NCBI GenBank assembly: GCA_964538885.1
Contig: CAZIHR010000001.1
Location: 1 to 5,036, forward strand
Length of the DNA stretch: 5,036 nucleotides
Direction of reading: 5' to 3'
DNA from: JAPOPJ01 sp964538885
GTDB taxonomy: Archaea; Thermoproteota; Nitrososphaeria; Nitrososphaerales; Nitrosopumilaceae
The notes under the pieces were generated by a model. The model did no database searches and was not told the DNA's origin. It saw only the letters and a list, made by a program, of their open reading frames with translations. The first letter of the stretch is position 1. Each line of letters starts with the position of its first letter. The translations under genes and the position numbers were made by a program. Below are positions 4,868 through 5,036 of this stretch, piece after piece.

Positions 4868-4905
4868 GCGATATCGGGTCATAATTTTTCTAACAACTAT
4901 AGTAA

Positions 4906-5036
4906 ATGATATTGATAATGGACGTAAATGAAAAAGATCTATATTACGGCTCAATTAACATATGGTGTGAAAATAAAATTTCTGCCAAACACAAGTATCG
5001 CGCGCATACAACGCTTGGAAAAAAAGGAAACAGATC
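4906..5036 (+). CDS. Unrecognised protein, N-terminal part (3' end outside window)
   Basis: The frame is open to the window end after TAG-TAA stops at 4900-4905. ATG 4906 gives 43 whole codons (MILIMDVNEKDLYYG...); ATG 4918 in the same frame gives 39 and a more usual hydrophilic start (MDVNEKDLYYG). I list the longer form but find 4918 at least as likely. Visible are an aromatic stretch DLYYGSINIWCENK and a basic region KHKYRAHTTLGKKGNR. There is no Shine-Dalgarno sequence. The AT stretch at 4881-4892 could be a promoter element at about the right distance for a short-leader or leaderless transcript. I do not recognise the family. Confidence 0.5.
   Translation, partial: MILIMDVNEKDLYYGSINIWCENKISAKHKYRAHTTLGKKGNR

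Larger units (their letters stand above)
4564..4884 (+). pseudogene. Broken N-terminal fragment, probably of a transposase
   Basis: One frame runs 107 codons from ATG 4564 to TAA 4882-4884, interrupted only by TAG 4711-4713, which is followed at once by ATG 4714. The two parts have 49 and 56 residues. The text around RILNVLSAIMKSAGI, SSAHNACYGLQEW, SAVRNL and IPSEKWF reads like real protein. It resembles, from memory, the helical N-terminal region of archaeal DDE transposases. The catalytic part (first Asp and beyond) would have followed the TAA and is missing, so the fragment should be inactive. Base composition (~54% G+C over 4441-4840) contrasts with the AT-rich gap DNA and suggests transfer. 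Read-through with pyrrolysine is unlikely because no pyl genes are seen. The alternative is a structured RNA, given the hairpins in it. Confidence 0.42.

Overview
The window looks like an accessory, defence-type region of an AT-rich archaeal genome. The best guess is a marine Nitrososphaerota (thaumarchaeal) lineage. This rests on AT-rich TATA-like boxes upstream of genes, no clear Shine-Dalgarno sequences at any start, a poly-T tract directly after a stop codon, and lysine/asparagine-rich proteins. It is an inference; no taxonomic marker gene is present.

Layout. (1) 1-1920, plus strand: the C-terminal ~639 residues of a large type ISP-like restriction-modification protein (helicase/N6-methyltransferase fusion). 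It begins inside the methyltransferase domain and runs through the target-recognition region. It carries an unusual ~100-residue insert built from two 46-codon repeats and holding a G7 tract and a (GA)5 tract. (2) 1921-2435: a ~515-bp AT-rich gap between converging genes. It holds terminator-like elements, a dubious 74-codon membrane-segment ORF on the minus strand, four copies (counting one at 4854) of a GATTAYRCRT motif, and a possible tiny plus-strand transcription unit (TATA box, 24-residue cysteine-rich ORF, hairpin plus T5). (3) 4401-2436, minus strand: a two-gene operon. A 508-residue ABC/SMC-type AAA ATPase overlaps by 14 nt a 150-residue protein with a D-x13-ExK signature typical of PD-(D/E)XK nucleases. 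(4) About 4436-4884: a GC-rich island (roughly 54% G+C by count, against ~30% in the AT-rich gap) with a broken reading frame that resembles the N-terminus of a transposase. It is interrupted by an in-frame TAG, followed by early termination, and is full of inverted repeats. (5) 4906/4918 to the end: the start of an unrecognised plus-strand gene cut by the window edge.

How it fits together. A type ISP enzyme, an ATPase/nuclease pair and a decayed mobile element side by side form a typical defence-island arrangement. The most interesting candidate is the ATPase plus small PD-(D/E)XK protein. By analogy with PARIS, Septu or retron ATPase-effector pairs, the ATPase would be a sensor or regulator and the small protein the toxic or nucleolytic effector. 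I do not recognise the pair as a named system, and its function is inferred, not shown.
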